DNA of 64,000 bases from Microdochium bolleyi (Eukaryota > Ascomycota > Sordariomycetes > Xylariales > Microdochiaceae): contig KQ964249.1 in the NCBI GenBank assembly GCA_001566295.1, forward strand, positions 2,480,001 through 2,544,000, read 5' to 3'. This document shows, in pieces, positions 45,379 to 56,691 of the stretch. How positions within the stretch are numbered: position 1 is the first letter of the stretch; each line of letters opens with the position of its first letter. The notes under the pieces were generated by a model. The model saw nothing but the letters and a program-made list of their open reading frames with translations. It ran no database searches and was not told where the DNA came from. A program made the position numbers and the translations under genes.

Positions 45379-46244
45379 GCTGTGACATTCTTGGGGGGCA
45401 GAGCGAGGCTGGTCTTTGCCTTGTCAGTTTTGTCCACATGCAGCATGCTGTGCGCGGCTACACGAGACGTTGGTCGTTCATCACAGAGTAATCGTGGTTG
45501 GGTAGCGTAAGCAAGGCTTTCAACAAAGTCCGGGCGTTTTTGGGTCGTACAGTTTAGCATTCTTTTGGGTTTCTAGATACCCGGGCGTTGGTTGCCTTCC
45601 GCAGGTTATCTTCTTCTTCTTGCATAGACTAAATCAGCCATTAGGTCTCGTCACGACGCGTCAGCTTGTATATGGAGATGTCTGAACACATCTGTGAACC
45701 TGTTGTCTTACGGCAGCATCACTTGGTGCGAATCTCCTGGGTCTCGTGACTTGCCAACTGCATCTGCTTTGGAGGTGATTGTGGCCATGTGCACCAGCAA
45801 CAGTCGTCTGACAAGGCCGAGCCCGAAATATGTGAAAGAGAGTTTGCTCACTCCGGCGCACATGACTTGTTCTTTGTTCTTTATCCTTCGCTGCTTGTTC
45901 GCCAGTATAAACATACAAAGGAGCAACATAATGGCGGCCACAAACCTCAAGTCTCTCCGTCACTTGGGAGTGTTAAAGGCCGAGGCATCTCATTGCAAGG
46001 ACTACGGTGCCCGCGAAACGCATCAACCCTGAGGTAGTCCGGGCCAAATTGGAAAGCATCAGAAACAATAATCTCAAGAACAGCAAATTTTCGACAACCG
46101 GGATCCATGAAAAAGACCAAACACTCGCTGAAGAACAAAAAAAAGAACTCTAACGGCGTGGAGCTACAACAAGAGGGAGGCTGCCTACAACTTCCGGTTC
46201 AAGAAGAGTTGCAATTGGATTGTCACGAACGACCACCGCCGCTG
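45379..46244. other. Intergenic region between SPT3 and the unrecognised gene
   Basis: About 870 bases, AT-richer than the flanking genes. The unknown gene's frame is open back to an ATG at 46107, but that stretch is A-rich and lacks the coding bias that begins near 46245. No RNA gene seen. Confidence 0.55.
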
Positions 46245-47057
46245 ATGGACTCTACGCGGGCCTTTCGCCTGGGTACCATGGATGACGTCCCACCCGGACA
46301 CCATCAACAGAAGATCTACGCCTTCCCCGGCCAGCTGTCCTCGAGCTTACACACCCACGACGAGACCACGGGCCGCTGCAACCTGCACACGCTCTGCAGC
46401 GGGACCTATATCCACGGTAAGGGTAACCGGGGATGGTACTGCGTCACTGCTCCGCACGTCATCAGCAGACAGCTGCCCCGCGGCTGCGAGGGCCCTGGTA
46501 TCGTGTACGCCCTCCCCGGCTGCGTCGAGGTCGGGCACGTCGCCGTGAAGCACGACTCGCTGGAAAAGTGGTTCGTCGTGATCAAGGTCTGCGGAAGCTT
46601 CCAGGTGAACCAGCTGCAGAAGATGAGCGTGAGCAGCGACGGCGGCAGCCAGGCTGGCTTCCTGCGGGGATACGGCAAGTCGATCCTCGCCGTGTCTCTG
46701 GAGGCGCTTGAGGACGACAGCGCGAGCAAGGCCGGTAGCCCGGGAGAGGAGCTGCGTATGTGGGTGCAGCCGGGCGAGCACTTGCCCCTGGGGACGCCCC
46801 AAAAGCCGTGCACGAAGACGAGCCACCTGCGGGCCAAGGAGACACTCGTGCACGATGTCCGGGAGCAGCACATACCATCCGATATGCAGCACCGGCTGGC
46901 GCACAACCACGAAGGCAGCCTCGTGTCTCTCAGGGGGAAGAATGGCGTGCTGGAGAGGCACGTCGGTATCGTCATGTGCTTCCAGTATGATGGCGGGAAA
47001 ATGAAGAAGGCGCTGGTGATGCCGTTTCGGCCGATCTGCAAGGCCATCGGGACATGA
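46245..47057 (+). CDS. Unrecognised protein, single exon, probably lineage-specific
   Basis: 270 residues from the ATG at 46245 (MDSTRAFRLGTMDDVPPG). I recognise no family. The frame has strong third-position C/G bias across its length (for example FVVIKVCGSFQVNQLQKMS), which the other five frames lack, so I believe it is a gene. The middle is beta-rich and contains eight Cys. Features include HTLCSGTYIHGKGNRGWYCV, GIVYALPGCVEVGHVAVKH and MWVQPGEHLPLGT. There is no signal peptide or transmembrane segment, and the C-terminus is basic (KMKKALVMPFRPICKAIG). An earlier ATG at 46107 would add 46 Lys/Gln-rich residues of different composition. It is convergent with the DUF7053 gene. Confidence 0.6.
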   Translation: MDSTRAFRLGTMDDVPPGHHQQKIYAFPGQLSSSLHTHDETTGRCNLHTLCSGTYIHGKGNRGWYCVTAPHVISRQLPRGCEGPGIVYALPGCVEVGHVAVKHDSLEKWFVVIKVCGSFQVNQLQKMSVSSDGGSQAGFLRGYGKSILAVSLEALEDDSASKAGSPGEELRMWVQPGEHLPLGTPQKPCTKTSHLRAKETLVHDVREQHIPSDMQHRLAHNHEGSLVSLRGKNGVLERHVGIVMCFQYDGGKMKKALVMPFRPICKAIGT

Positions 47058-47669
47058 GAGACGACGTAAATGTGTGTGCCGGAAAGTTCAAGATGGACGT
47101 GGAATACTATTCAATGGAGCGCAGTATGTAGTCCAGAAAGCTTGCGGGGCGCGGGAACGGTCTGGGTGCTATATAGAAAAAGACTAAAAGCGACTTTTGA
47201 AACCGAGGGCTAGATTGTGCCGCATCCTGTACCGAACCGTCTGAGGACGGCAGGTAGAAATTCACAGGTATCGAGTGGTGGTGAGGCGGAGGAATTTGAC
47301 CACTGACAATCGTATACGGACATCGAATTCCTCATACTTGATAGTGGTGAGTACGGAAAGCAACGATATGCTCCGGTTGTGGCTGCCCACTTGCACACAC
47401 AAAGTAGTAACCGCACACCCACCAGTGTGGTCGCTTCCTTCTATCCCAAAAAACATTACAACAGAACAAATTTGCTCAAACGAAAGAAAAATCGAACGCC
47501 ACTGTGCGGGGAGCTGCCCGCGGTCTCCCCAGCAAACATGCAAAAGAAACACACAAGTCTTCCGCTTGTGACCTGGCCAAAAGAATCAGATTCTGCAGTT
47601 TACACGCTTTTTCTCGCAGCGACGCAATCTTTCCTTGGTTATATCCCCGTCCTCCTCCCAGGTTCCCCC
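47058..47669. other. Intergenic 3' region between convergent genes
   Basis: About 610 AT-rich bases with the 3' ends of the unrecognised gene and the DUF7053 gene. Open frames are short and without bias. Nothing else seen. Confidence 0.6.
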
Positions 47670-48899
47670 TCAAGCCAACTCGGCAGGCCTCTGTGCTCCA
47701 TTCATCTTCTGCCCATTCGGTGTTGTCCGCCAGTCGCTGTTGAACTCCGTCGGCATCTCGTAAACTACCCTCTGCGGCTGCTGCGAGTACGAACTCCGGC
47801 CGCTGTCGCCCCCAAGCTCGGCCGCATGCTCGCCATTACTACTTGTCGTGTAGTGAATCCCGCCAAGCTCGGGCATTTGCGGGTACTGCTGGGCTCCCGC
47901 TCCGTTGACCGGAGAAGGCGGCAGGGGCTTGTTGTAGTTGAGCGGCGCCGGCCACGGGCTCGTGGCGTTCGCTGGGCTCTGATATGGCACCGACGACGCT
48001 GATTGTGTGCGGTAATGTCCGTTGACGTTGTAGCTGTAATGCGTCTCGCCGCCGCAGGAAGATACTGGGCTGGGTGCCTGGTGGTGATGTGGTGCTGGGC
48101 CGAGACCCTGGGGCTGCTGATTTGGGTATTGCTGCTGCTGCTGCGGACGAGGCCGGCTCGGATTGTCCATCACATGGCCTTGATAGGCAGGAGGCTGTGC
48201 CAACGCGGACCATTGCTGTGGTTGTGGATGTTGCTTGCCCTCACTCGACGGACGTCCTCCTAGTGTCGGTGGCGTGTAGACCCCATTCAGGCTGCTCCCG
48301 AGCGAGCTCACCGACGGTGCGTACGGTTGTGATGACTGCGTCGAGGCTGCGGCGTTGTTGGCGTCCGTGGTTGTGCGCGGCATCCTCAGGGCCTTGGTCA
48401 CCATCGTGTCGACCAGCTTGCCATGCGACTTTGACAGCGTCTTCTTCACAAACGACGACATGAGGAAGTTGCACCTGAGCTCTACATCCTCCCTCAGATA
48501 CAGCCCCTGCTTGGGCGCCCCGAGCCCGAGCTCGACAGGCTGCGGCGGCTCGCCGGGCAGGGTGCCTGCGACGGTCCAGCGGTCACGGATGTCAGTGCCC
48601 ATGGGCGCGTAGCAATGCGTCTGCAGGCCGTCGGGCATGTCGTGGAAGGCGCAGGTGTAGCTGACGTCGCCCTTGACGGCGCCGCCGGGCAGGTACTCGA
48701 TCTTGTCGGTGATGCTGTACCAGGTGCAGTGCTGCTCGCCATCGAGGGCGTGCTGGGGCGTGTCGATGCGGTGCCGCTCGATGACGAGCGGGTTGAGGTC
48801 GATCATCTCCATGTGGTCGTGCAGGAAGCCCAGGGCCTGCTCGCGCGTCATGCTTGGGGGCAGCGGCGATATGTTTGTGAATGTGGTGCGCTTGGACAT
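47670..48899 (-). CDS. DUF7053 domain protein with Gln/Pro-rich C-terminus
   Basis: Fungal protein with an N-terminal DUF7053 (START/SRPBCC-like) domain, function unknown. Single exon, 409 residues from the ATG at 48899 (MSKRTTFTNISPLPPSMTR). Domain blocks are MIDLNPLVIERHRID, QHCTWYSITDKIEYLPGG, VSYTCAFHDMPDGLQTHCYA, PMGTDIRDRWTVAGTLPGEP, and LYLREDVELRCNFLMSSFVK with the following KKTLSKSHGKLVD (all within residues 1-175). The rest is disordered, with a PQQQQQ tract, many Pro/Ser/Tyr and a YNKPLPPSP motif. Upstream frame to 49058 is leader. Confidence 0.85.
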   Translation of the reverse strand: MSKRTTFTNISPLPPSMTREQALGFLHDHMEMIDLNPLVIERHRIDTPQHALDGEQHCTWYSITDKIEYLPGGAVKGDVSYTCAFHDMPDGLQTHCYAPMGTDIRDRWTVAGTLPGEPPQPVELGLGAPKQGLYLREDVELRCNFLMSSFVKKTLSKSHGKLVDTMVTKALRMPRTTTDANNAAASTQSSQPYAPSVSSLGSSLNGVYTPPTLGGRPSSEGKQHPQPQQWSALAQPPAYQGHVMDNPSRPRPQQQQQYPNQQPQGLGPAPHHHQAPSPVSSCGGETHYSYNVNGHYRTQSASSVPYQSPANATSPWPAPLNYNKPLPPSPVNGAGAQQYPQMPELGGIHYTTSSNGEHAAELGGDSGRSSYSQQPQRVVYEMPTEFNSDWRTTPNGQKMNGAQRPAELA

Positions 48900-50462
48900 T
48901 TTGACGAGAGCGGTAGATGTGTGGCCGGGGCGGCCGTATCTTTTGCTCGTGAATGGGCCTTGCGGAGTTCGGTTGGTGCGAGGCCCTAAGGTTCCGAGGT
49001 TCTGGTTGAGAATCTCTGGTCGCCGTCGGCGGTGTGGTTGCGTGGGTGTTTTGCACAATGAGTGAAAGTGTAGATAGTGACGTCAAGGGTTGACGGGGCA
49101 AGCTCCGAGGCGATGGGGATGTTACTGGCTGAGACCCTGCGTGTGGCCAAACGTGGGCAGAGAGGAAACTGTTTCGACAAGCTGAGCAGGTTAGGTCGAG
49201 TCCCGCAGGTTTGGAGATAAGATGGAGGATCCGCGTCAGCGACGATGAGGGAAGTTTCAGGGAGAGTCGTCACAAGTGTGTCAGACGCGAGCTGAGCTGA
49301 GCTGAGCTGAGCTGTTTGCTTTGGATTTATGAGACAGCCGACTAGGTTGGGTGAGAGGCGTAGAGGCCCGGCCCAGCCTGAGGCGCGGCGTCAGCGCCCA
49401 GAACAACACGACAGGATCGTCCCCCCTGAAGCTCTCTAGACTACTGCGTAAGGAGGAACTTAGGGCTGATGTTGATTGGGTGGAGCCAAAGGGGGCGAGC
49501 TTGGGAGAGGGTGGGAGCGCTTTCCAGCTGATCTGTATTACGGAATAGCTCAGGAGCCACCTCACTCGCTGGCCGACGGCTGCGAGGGCTGAAGGAAGAC
49601 AGACGTACCGGGGACGTGGACGAGCGTGGCGAGGAGTACCTTCCTTTGGCTGGGGACGGACGGCGATCTAGTATAGCTGGCAGGGTGACTTGGTTGGGGC
49701 TGGCCACCCGGCAGTTACGACGACTGGGACCCGACAATTGTTTGCTGGGCTGCAGCCTGTCACTATCACACCGGGTGCCTATAACTTGCTCAGCGCCTGA
49801 CCACCTCGAGGCACACACGACATGGGCAGGATCGATGTCTCGGCGCACCCCGAAGCCGGCACAATGGGTCGTTTGACAAGTGCTCAGCCGCCGCCCAGCC
49901 CGCAAGCCCGGCCCAACCCAGGGCTGCTGGCCTGGGTGCAGTGCGACGCTGGTCCGCCCTTTTTGCCGCAATCGGCCCCATGCATCCTGCAGCGTCAGAA
50001 GGCTCACAGAAGAGCGTGTGCCGGCATGTGCTGCAACAGTGGCGCTGCCAGCCCGGGCACAGCAATCCTCCGAGCTGCAACAACGGCGAAGCTAAAAAAC
50101 CACGGCCATGCAGAATCCAGGAAGCGACATGGGCCCACCCCTGCATCCGATCTCACTCGCTGCAAGCCCCAGCAATTACACTTCCTTCATTGTCCCGAAA
50201 TAGACAACGTCTCTCGCCTCTCTCGTGGTCGGACCGTCGGATGGCGGACACGAGCAGAGAGGCAATGGTAAATGGCGGCCCCTCATTGGTCCCTGCATGA
50301 TTAGAGCACTGAAATAGTCTCGGCAACACTCCATCCCGCTCACAAGACTCGGACAGGGGTCACGCCCAGTAGCTTCTCAAAAGTGCCATTACGGTGTAGG
50401 TCACGTACGGCAAACTTCCGTACCTCAATTCTCATCTCGCAGTGCTCCGTAGTACAGCCGCC
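48900..50462. other. Long gene-free region upstream of the DUF7053 gene
   Basis: About 1.56 kb between the DUF7053 start and the ORC4 stop. It holds a GAGCT pentanucleotide repeat (listed separately) and otherwise only overlapping short frames without coding bias. Confidence 0.55.
49289..49313 (+). repeat. (GAGCT)5 pentanucleotide microsatellite
   Basis: Five perfect tandem copies lie about 390 bases upstream of the DUF7053 start codon, within its presumed promoter. Each unit contains AGCT, so the array is locally self-complementary. Confidence 0.9.
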
Positions 50463-53135
50463 TCATATTTGAGTGCACCATTTGCCCAGATACCCAGGCA
50501 GCTCCACAGCCGTGGGGATCTCCTCCAGCGACACATCCAGCTTCCACATCTTGCCCTCGAGACCCGCGTGCGCGGCGTTGCTTCTCGTGCCGATGCCCGC
50601 CGGGATCAGCAGGCCCAGCAGCACGAGCCGCTCCCACGCGACTGCTGACACGCCGCGGCCCCAGGCTTTCGCTCCGGCGCCCAGAGCCAGCATCGCCGAG
50701 CCCGCCGACTGGAGACGCTGCTTGCCCATCTGAGAAGTGTACTCGTCGTACGCCATGGCGAAGTTGACCGTATCGGTGTGGGCGACAATATCCAGGCGCG
50801 CGGCAGAGATGAGCATCGCCAGCTCGAGATCAGAGAGGCCCGCGAGGAGCTGGAGCTTGGACTCGAGGAGATCCAGCGACGAGACCGCTGGACTGGATGA
50901 TGGAAGAGCCAGTTCGGGGTGTGAGGGCGAGAGCTCTGCCAGAGGCAGAATCCATGAGGTCAGAAAGACCTGCACCGACTTAGTTGCGTAGTATTGGTAT
51001 TCCAGGTGGTCTTCGAAGCCTGGGGTCTTCGCGAACGACTGCGGGTGTGTTAGCTCAATGACCGTAGGGCAGAAATAATGTTTCGGCTTACCTCAACCAT
51101 GCCTGTCCACCATTTTTGAAACTCGCCAGCTCCCTCGACAGCCATATCGAACCCTTCCTTCTCCAGATCCTCATCGTCCACCATCAAACCTTGCTTGCAA
51201 ATGTTCCAGAACGCAGGCAGTGTCTTCGGCTGCGACATGTAGACATAGCGATGGCTGAATCGACTCTTCACGCGCTTCTCGAGGGTTTCTACGACGTCGA
51301 TTCTGGTTGTGAGGCCAATGACTGCTATCGGCGCCTTCTTGGCCTGGGCAATGTCAAAGAGATTGTACAGCAGCGTCTGCCGGGCGTGTGTGGCGAACAG
51401 GTCAAACTCATCAATGACGAACACGACACTCTTGGACGTTAGACCCTCTTCGAGACCGGTGATCTCAGCAGGGTGTGACAGGAGAGCCAAGAGTGACGCC
51501 ATCGTGTCTGCGTAGTTGTTGGTCTGGTTTGTGTCAGTATAGCACAGGTATTTTCTCGGGCTACTCGGAGGGGCTGCGCTCTACCTTGTTGATTTCATCT
51601 TCATCCAAGCTCATCTCTCTGCCAAGCTGTCGCCATATGTCTCGAAGCGCAAGCTTGTCGTCGGTGTGGATAAAGCCATTGAGGCGCACGACATGGAATT
51701 CCGTGGAGTGCTCGGATGCAAGATCCGAAACAATAGTCTCGACAAGCTGTCCTGGTGTCAGTAATTTGTGATGACCATGATAATAACTGGCTCGCCTTAC
51801 TGTTGTCTTGCCGCAACCTCGCGCCCCGATGACCATCATCGAGTTGCCCTCCCCAGCTAGCACGGTCTGCTCCATGAGCTGGTACGCCTTGTCGTAAGAT
51901 TCCTCTTGATCACAAAGCTTTATCCGGCGTGCGCCGCTGCATCGATCCACTAGGATGCGCTGCATGCTTCTGAGGTGGGTTTGGAAGTTGGGGATGGCGG
52001 GTATTGCGGTGATCGCCTTGACGACCAGATCTGACTTTATAGCTATGGTACTGTCCTTGGCGATTGCATCGTCCTGGGAGCAATTCTTACATACCCAGTC
52101 ACCTTCTGGTATGACAGGGACATCGTGGCACTTTTGGTGATAGCCAAGATCGCAGTTTTCGCAAAACAGGATCTCGTTTGGGGGCTCGGAATCTGGCTTG
52201 GAGCATACAGCGCAGACTTCATCATCCGATTCGCTGTCTGACTTCCCCTCAACCACTGCAGTGTCTGCGTCAGTGCTGACTAGTTGGTCGCCTGCATCCG
52301 TGACACCCTTATTTGTGGCCGGTTTGCGCGGTTGTCGCGCAGGGGTTGGGAGTTTCGAGTATGACTTCGCTTTCGCTGGCAGGTCTGCGAAGAATATCTC
52401 CTCTTGAGCACTCGAAGCGTTGCTGTCGAAAGCCACGCTCTTCCTCGGTGTCCCAACCCGCTTCTTCGATGGCGATAATATTCCCCTTAGCTGAGGAGGT
52501 GCTATTTTCGGTGAGACCGCCGTAATAGTGCGTGGGCCTTCATTGTGGTCACTCTCCTCCACAATCTTCTTGTTCCTTGCAGCTGATATGTTTCTGCTCG
52601 AGACCCCTTTTGATCCTGAGGGGGCTTTTTGGGTCGTTCTGCGGCGGGTCGGGGTGGATTGCTGGTCGTCTTTCAGGTTTGTACTGTCCTGCGCTGGTGC
52701 TTCCTTTGGGGCACTCTTAGGAGCGGCGGCCGGCTTCCGCAAGCTGGGAAGAGTCTTCCTCGGCGACTTTCGGGCGTCGCGGAGGCTATCCTTGACGATC
52801 TCGCGGTTGAACTTGTTGTACTTGATGGGAAGGTCGTTTTTGGTGGGAGAGATGTCGTCGCCCGAGGTCGGGATGTCGTCGTAGAGGGAGTCGGCGTCAA
52901 CTTCGGCCTTGCTCGTGATTGTATTTGAGGCCTGACGGCCGAAGAGGGCGTTGCCGATCGCCGAGGTTATGGCCCGGAAGCCTCTGGGTGTCGAGGGAGA
53001 AGGCACTGCAGCAAGAGCACCGTACCGGCGTTTCTTGACGACGGGGCCGGTCGTGTTGGATGGCGAGTCCTCTGGATCTGATGGGACGTGGCTGCGCTTC
53101 CGACCAGCGGAGCTTGGAGGCTGGCCGTCCGCCAT
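50463..53135 (-). CDS. ORC4: Origin recognition complex subunit 4 with PHD finger
   Basis: AAA+ subunit of the origin recognition complex that loads MCM at replication origins. Four exons: 53135-51801, 51746-51585, 51523-51092 and 51038-50463, giving 834 residues, far more than human ORC4 (436). Residues 1-300 are basic and disordered with SPKK-like and TPRR blocks. A C4HC3 PHD finger follows (about 308-352, CAVCSKPDSE, CENCDLGYHQKCHD, GDWVCKNC). Walker A is GARGCGKTT joined by splicing to LVETIVSDL (about 437-454), Walker B is SVVFVIDEFDLF (about 531-542), and sensor 1 is PIAVIGLTTRIDVV. The winged-helix region ends in LPGYLGKWCTQI. All introns are 54-63 nt and in phase. Confidence 0.94.
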
Positions 53136-54148
53136 GTCGGGAGAAGCAGTGTTGTAGATTGTGTGTCGATGAGAGCTACTCCGTCGTCCTCGGCATTCTG
53201 GTGATGACTGTCTCCATGACGGACAGCAGACGCGCCTGCACGCGCCGTCGCTCAGGGCGATTTCAATTACAGGGGTCTGGAAGGTTACAGCTTAGCGCAG
53301 TGGAGACATGGCTCCGAGTGGTGGGCATCTCGGAACTCGATGCATCTCAGGCTTCCCAAGACCCAGGTTAGACTGCCAGGATTGCAGTGCTCCATCCCTC
53401 TATCGGACATTTAGCCTGGCGCGTGGTCACTGGTTCAGTCAGGTATTTTCCTATGCAGGACGAGGGAGTTCCCCTCGTCTTACCAAAGAGCGATGGATCA
53501 CGACTACCGCAGGCTCTCCCCTTGATTGATGGCTGAGTCGATGCCAGCACGAGGTCTGCCGCGACGACTTCGACGCATGAGACTCATGGTGAGCTGCTTG
53601 CTTGCTGTTCATTGTGGCGGGCAGCTTGGTGGCTCTTGTTCGGCCGAGTATCGCCACAAGCCCCGTCTTGAGGGTAATTGTGTCTCGTAAGTAAGAAGCA
53701 TTCTGTGGCCAAGGGCGTGACCCCTGGTCCAGGCTGAATTAAGCATGCTCGCCTTGCGCTTCACGGGCCGCCACCGCCAACAGTCATTGTGGAATGGTTT
53801 CCTGAACGGGCATAGCGGAACCCCCTGCCAGGCAACCAACACCAGCGGCCAATCTCACGACCGTCAGAGTGGCAGGATCCCTACGTCCCGTCGAACTCGT
53901 GCACTTTTTTTTTTCTTCACTTCGTTCCTTTGCTTGTCAACTTTGATCCACTCATTCTAGCCCTGAAGCCTTCAAGCTCAGGACAGTCATTCGTTTTCCG
54001 GTCCTTGTCACCCGCTCAAGCCATTCGCTTGCTCACTTCACTCGCTTTCCACACTGACGATTCGTGTAACCAACCCCAAGTCGTCTGAAATATCCTGCTT
54101 CCTCCCCAACGGGTCATCCCAGGTTCTTATAGACGGAGCTCCGTGGCC
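53136..54148. other. Intergenic region, divergent promoter of ORC4 and the four-TM gene
   Basis: About 1 kb. The right part is pyrimidine-rich, with a run of ten T (53905-53914) and CTT-rich sequence typical of fungal core promoters. No coding ORF or RNA gene seen. Confidence 0.55.
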
Positions 54149-55348
54149 ATGGCTCCCGATCACCAAACTGACCGGCCAGACGAGGCTTTGGCTACGCCTG
54201 CGACACCATCTGCTGCTGCAGCCAGTCCGCCATCGCCAATCTCGCCGACAGCGCCTCAAGTACAAACAGAACAACCTGCGGCCGGCGTGCCGTCACAAAC
54301 GCTGCCTCGCCCGCCCGCGGCGCAACAGAGCGGTGCAACTCCATTGCCCGCTCCATACAACCGACATCAGCACCCCATACAGGCCTTTCCAGGACAAGGC
54401 GTCCCTGGAGGCCCCAGCAACCGGCTTCTGTCGCGCAGCAGATCATGGGCGTATGCGAGGCTTGCTCTGTATCTCATTACGTTCATCGCGGCTCTTGTGG
54501 TGTTTTCCATAACCTGCTCGCTCCTCGCGAACAGCCTCATGAACACGCAGTTCTTGTCTCTCGTCGACTTGCCCATCTCCATTGGAGCCCTGGCCTGGAC
54601 CCTCGCCGAGCTGATCACTTTCACAGTTCGCAACGGGGGCCTCAAGATTGGCAGGGACTTCAAGGACGGAGTGCATCCCGGGGCGCACGTTGGCATGAAT
54701 CTCGTTCTCTGGATGGCCTGGACGCTGCCTGTGGTCATCACGGCACTGAGGATCGAACAAATCGAAAGCATCCCTTATAAATGCCGGCGCCCAAGTGCTC
54801 CGAACAGCTATAATTACTGTAGCGGCTCCTCAGACGCGATTCTCCTGGCCAACTGGGACCGCGTCCTAAACTCAGAACTCCCGCGTCTCAAAGCTCTACG
54901 CGTTTTCTGTATTATTGCGCTCGTCCTGCAGTTCGCCCTCTTCGTGGGAGCCTGCATCGACACCGATAAGCGGAACAAGGCGAAGAGAACGGTCATCTAC
55001 GTACAGGCTCCCATGCCGATGATGATGCCGCCGTACGGGGGCTGGCCACAGCAACCTCAGCAATATCCGCCCCCTGGTATGGGATACACTATGGCGCCGA
55101 TGCATCACCAACAACCATATGGTCCGCCTCACCCTGGTTTCTTTCCCAGCCATCACCCGCAGCAGCAGCAGCAGCAGCATCATCATCTGGGTGGAGAGAA
55201 ATCTTCCGCGGCGAACTCGTCGCCCATGATGACGGGATATTACGCGCCGGCTACGCCCGCTGCCGCTGCTCGTCCGCCGCAACCTGTTCAGACGCAGATC
55301 CCGACTGGCGGTTACTATGCACCGTCGGGTCCATCAGGTTCACACTGA
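54149..55348 (+). CDS. Four-TM membrane protein with Pro/Gln-rich tails (MARVEL-like topology)
   Basis: Unknown function. Single exon, 399 residues. Residues 1-100 are Pro/Ala/Ser/Gln-rich. Four transmembrane segments follow at about 103-126 (ARLALYLITFIAALVVFSIT), 137-160, 179-200 (NLVLWMAWTLPVVITAL) and 249-270. The loop between TM3 and TM4 carries two Cys (212 and 224) that could form a disulfide. The cytosolic tail is rich in Pro, Met, His, Gln and Tyr, with a CAG/CAT-encoded Gln-His tract (about 55159-55188) and PPYGGWPQQPQQYPPPGMGY-like repeats. The layout resembles fungal MARVEL-type proteins, but I see no decisive motif. The codon at 54143 is GTG, and the first ATG is at 54149. Confidence 0.8.
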   Translation: MAPDHQTDRPDEALATPATPSAAAASPPSPISPTAPQVQTEQPAAGVPSQTLPRPPAAQQSGATPLPAPYNRHQHPIQAFPGQGVPGGPSNRLLSRSRSWAYARLALYLITFIAALVVFSITCSLLANSLMNTQFLSLVDLPISIGALAWTLAELITFTVRNGGLKIGRDFKDGVHPGAHVGMNLVLWMAWTLPVVITALRIEQIESIPYKCRRPSAPNSYNYCSGSSDAILLANWDRVLNSELPRLKALRVFCIIALVLQFALFVGACIDTDKRNKAKRTVIYVQAPMPMMMPPYGGWPQQPQQYPPPGMGYTMAPMHHQQPYGPPHPGFFPSHHPQQQQQQHHHLGGEKSSAANSSPMMTGYYAPATPAAAARPPQPVQTQIPTGGYYAPSGPSGSH

Positions 55349-56691
55349 TCAGTCATGAGACAACATTCGCAGCACTCCACAAACGATTTGAACTTTGGCA
55401 TAGTTTCCAGCAGTCGAGGCTCCTTTAAGCACGTCATACATCACACATGTCGACCATGGCGCGGTCAAGCAGTGAGGCCAGGGCTGTACACATACTTCCA
55501 GAAGATACACGTGCGAGGCTGTAGACCCCGTAACATAAATAATACTTAATACTGCGGAAATCACTTGTTGAAGTGCGACAAACCGCGCCTTCTCGTAGTC
55601 TGTTGCGTGAGTTCCTTTGTTGAGACCAGGGGATACTCCAACGTCAAAGTAGATTGAGCAGACCAACCCATGGTCTAGACGGACCTGTTCAGGTTGCCCT
55701 GGTCGCGAGCTGGTATTTTGTCTTCTAAACTGGATGTGATAACAACGCCCCTGCGGCACGAGACACGATTTGTCGTTATGCATGAGGTCCCGATCTATCA
55801 CTGTTGTTGCTGGCTCTAGTTCACTGGGCCGCGTGTGCACGCGGGCCTGCACCGTGCGGACACGGCTGCGGGCACAAGCAGCCCCTCCTTCCACTTGCCC
55901 GCCAGAGCGAGCTGCGTAGGGCAGCAGCCGTCTTCCCCTCGCCCCTCTCGCTGCGCGGAATCAAAGCCCGCTGGTGACTGACGACATCGCTGCATCCCCC
56001 GCCAGGTGCCCCCAAGAGCCTGGAATCTCGCCTCACGATACATCGACATCAGAAGCCCAGGTCTGGCTCAGCCCCGCAGTCGCTCATCACTGACCCGTTA
56101 CCTCTGTGTAAACCACCGCCAGTGCTGCCGAGTGTGCATGCCGTCGGGCTGTTCAGGCTACTTTGTCCACAGAGTCGTCCATGAGAGCATCGACACCACT
56201 CCATCCATCCGTATCGACCCACCCGGCTCCCTCCCACCAGGAGCACCGCCTCGCCTCGCCTGCTCCCGTGCTGTGTCTCTCCCTGTCCCACGCCGAGGAC
56301 AAGACACCCATCAAGCTTGGTTGCTCCGAATTGTTCTCTCCCTGCCTCATCGACAGACGCGACACCGCTGCTCCCGCGTGTGCTCACTTCGCAGACCCGC
56401 CAGAGATTCAGCTTGGCCTTGTGGAACTCGACACAATATTGACATCAGCCCAACGCGTAGCGGGACTTGCTGTGCTCTCGTCTTGCCTCTGCTCCACCCC
56501 GCGCTGGCCTTGGCCTGGCTTTCTTGCCAACCCACTCTGCTGCCGCCCCTCCCGACCAGCCATTGCCTAGCTGTTCCAACCTGGCCTGCAGCTTCACCAC
56601 CACAACTTCATGCCATTGTTGGCACGCCTGAAGCACCCCCCTCATCTTCACGGCTGGTCCCGCGCGTGACGACGCGCACCCGCCCTGCACG
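55349..56691. other. Gene-free region upstream of PKC1
   Basis: About 1.34 kb. The last 600 bases are strongly C/T-rich and probably a long 5' leader for PKC1. They contain several out-of-frame ATGs (for example 56163, opening a 135-codon frame), so upstream ORF control is possible. Open frames show no domain similarity. Confidence 0.55.
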
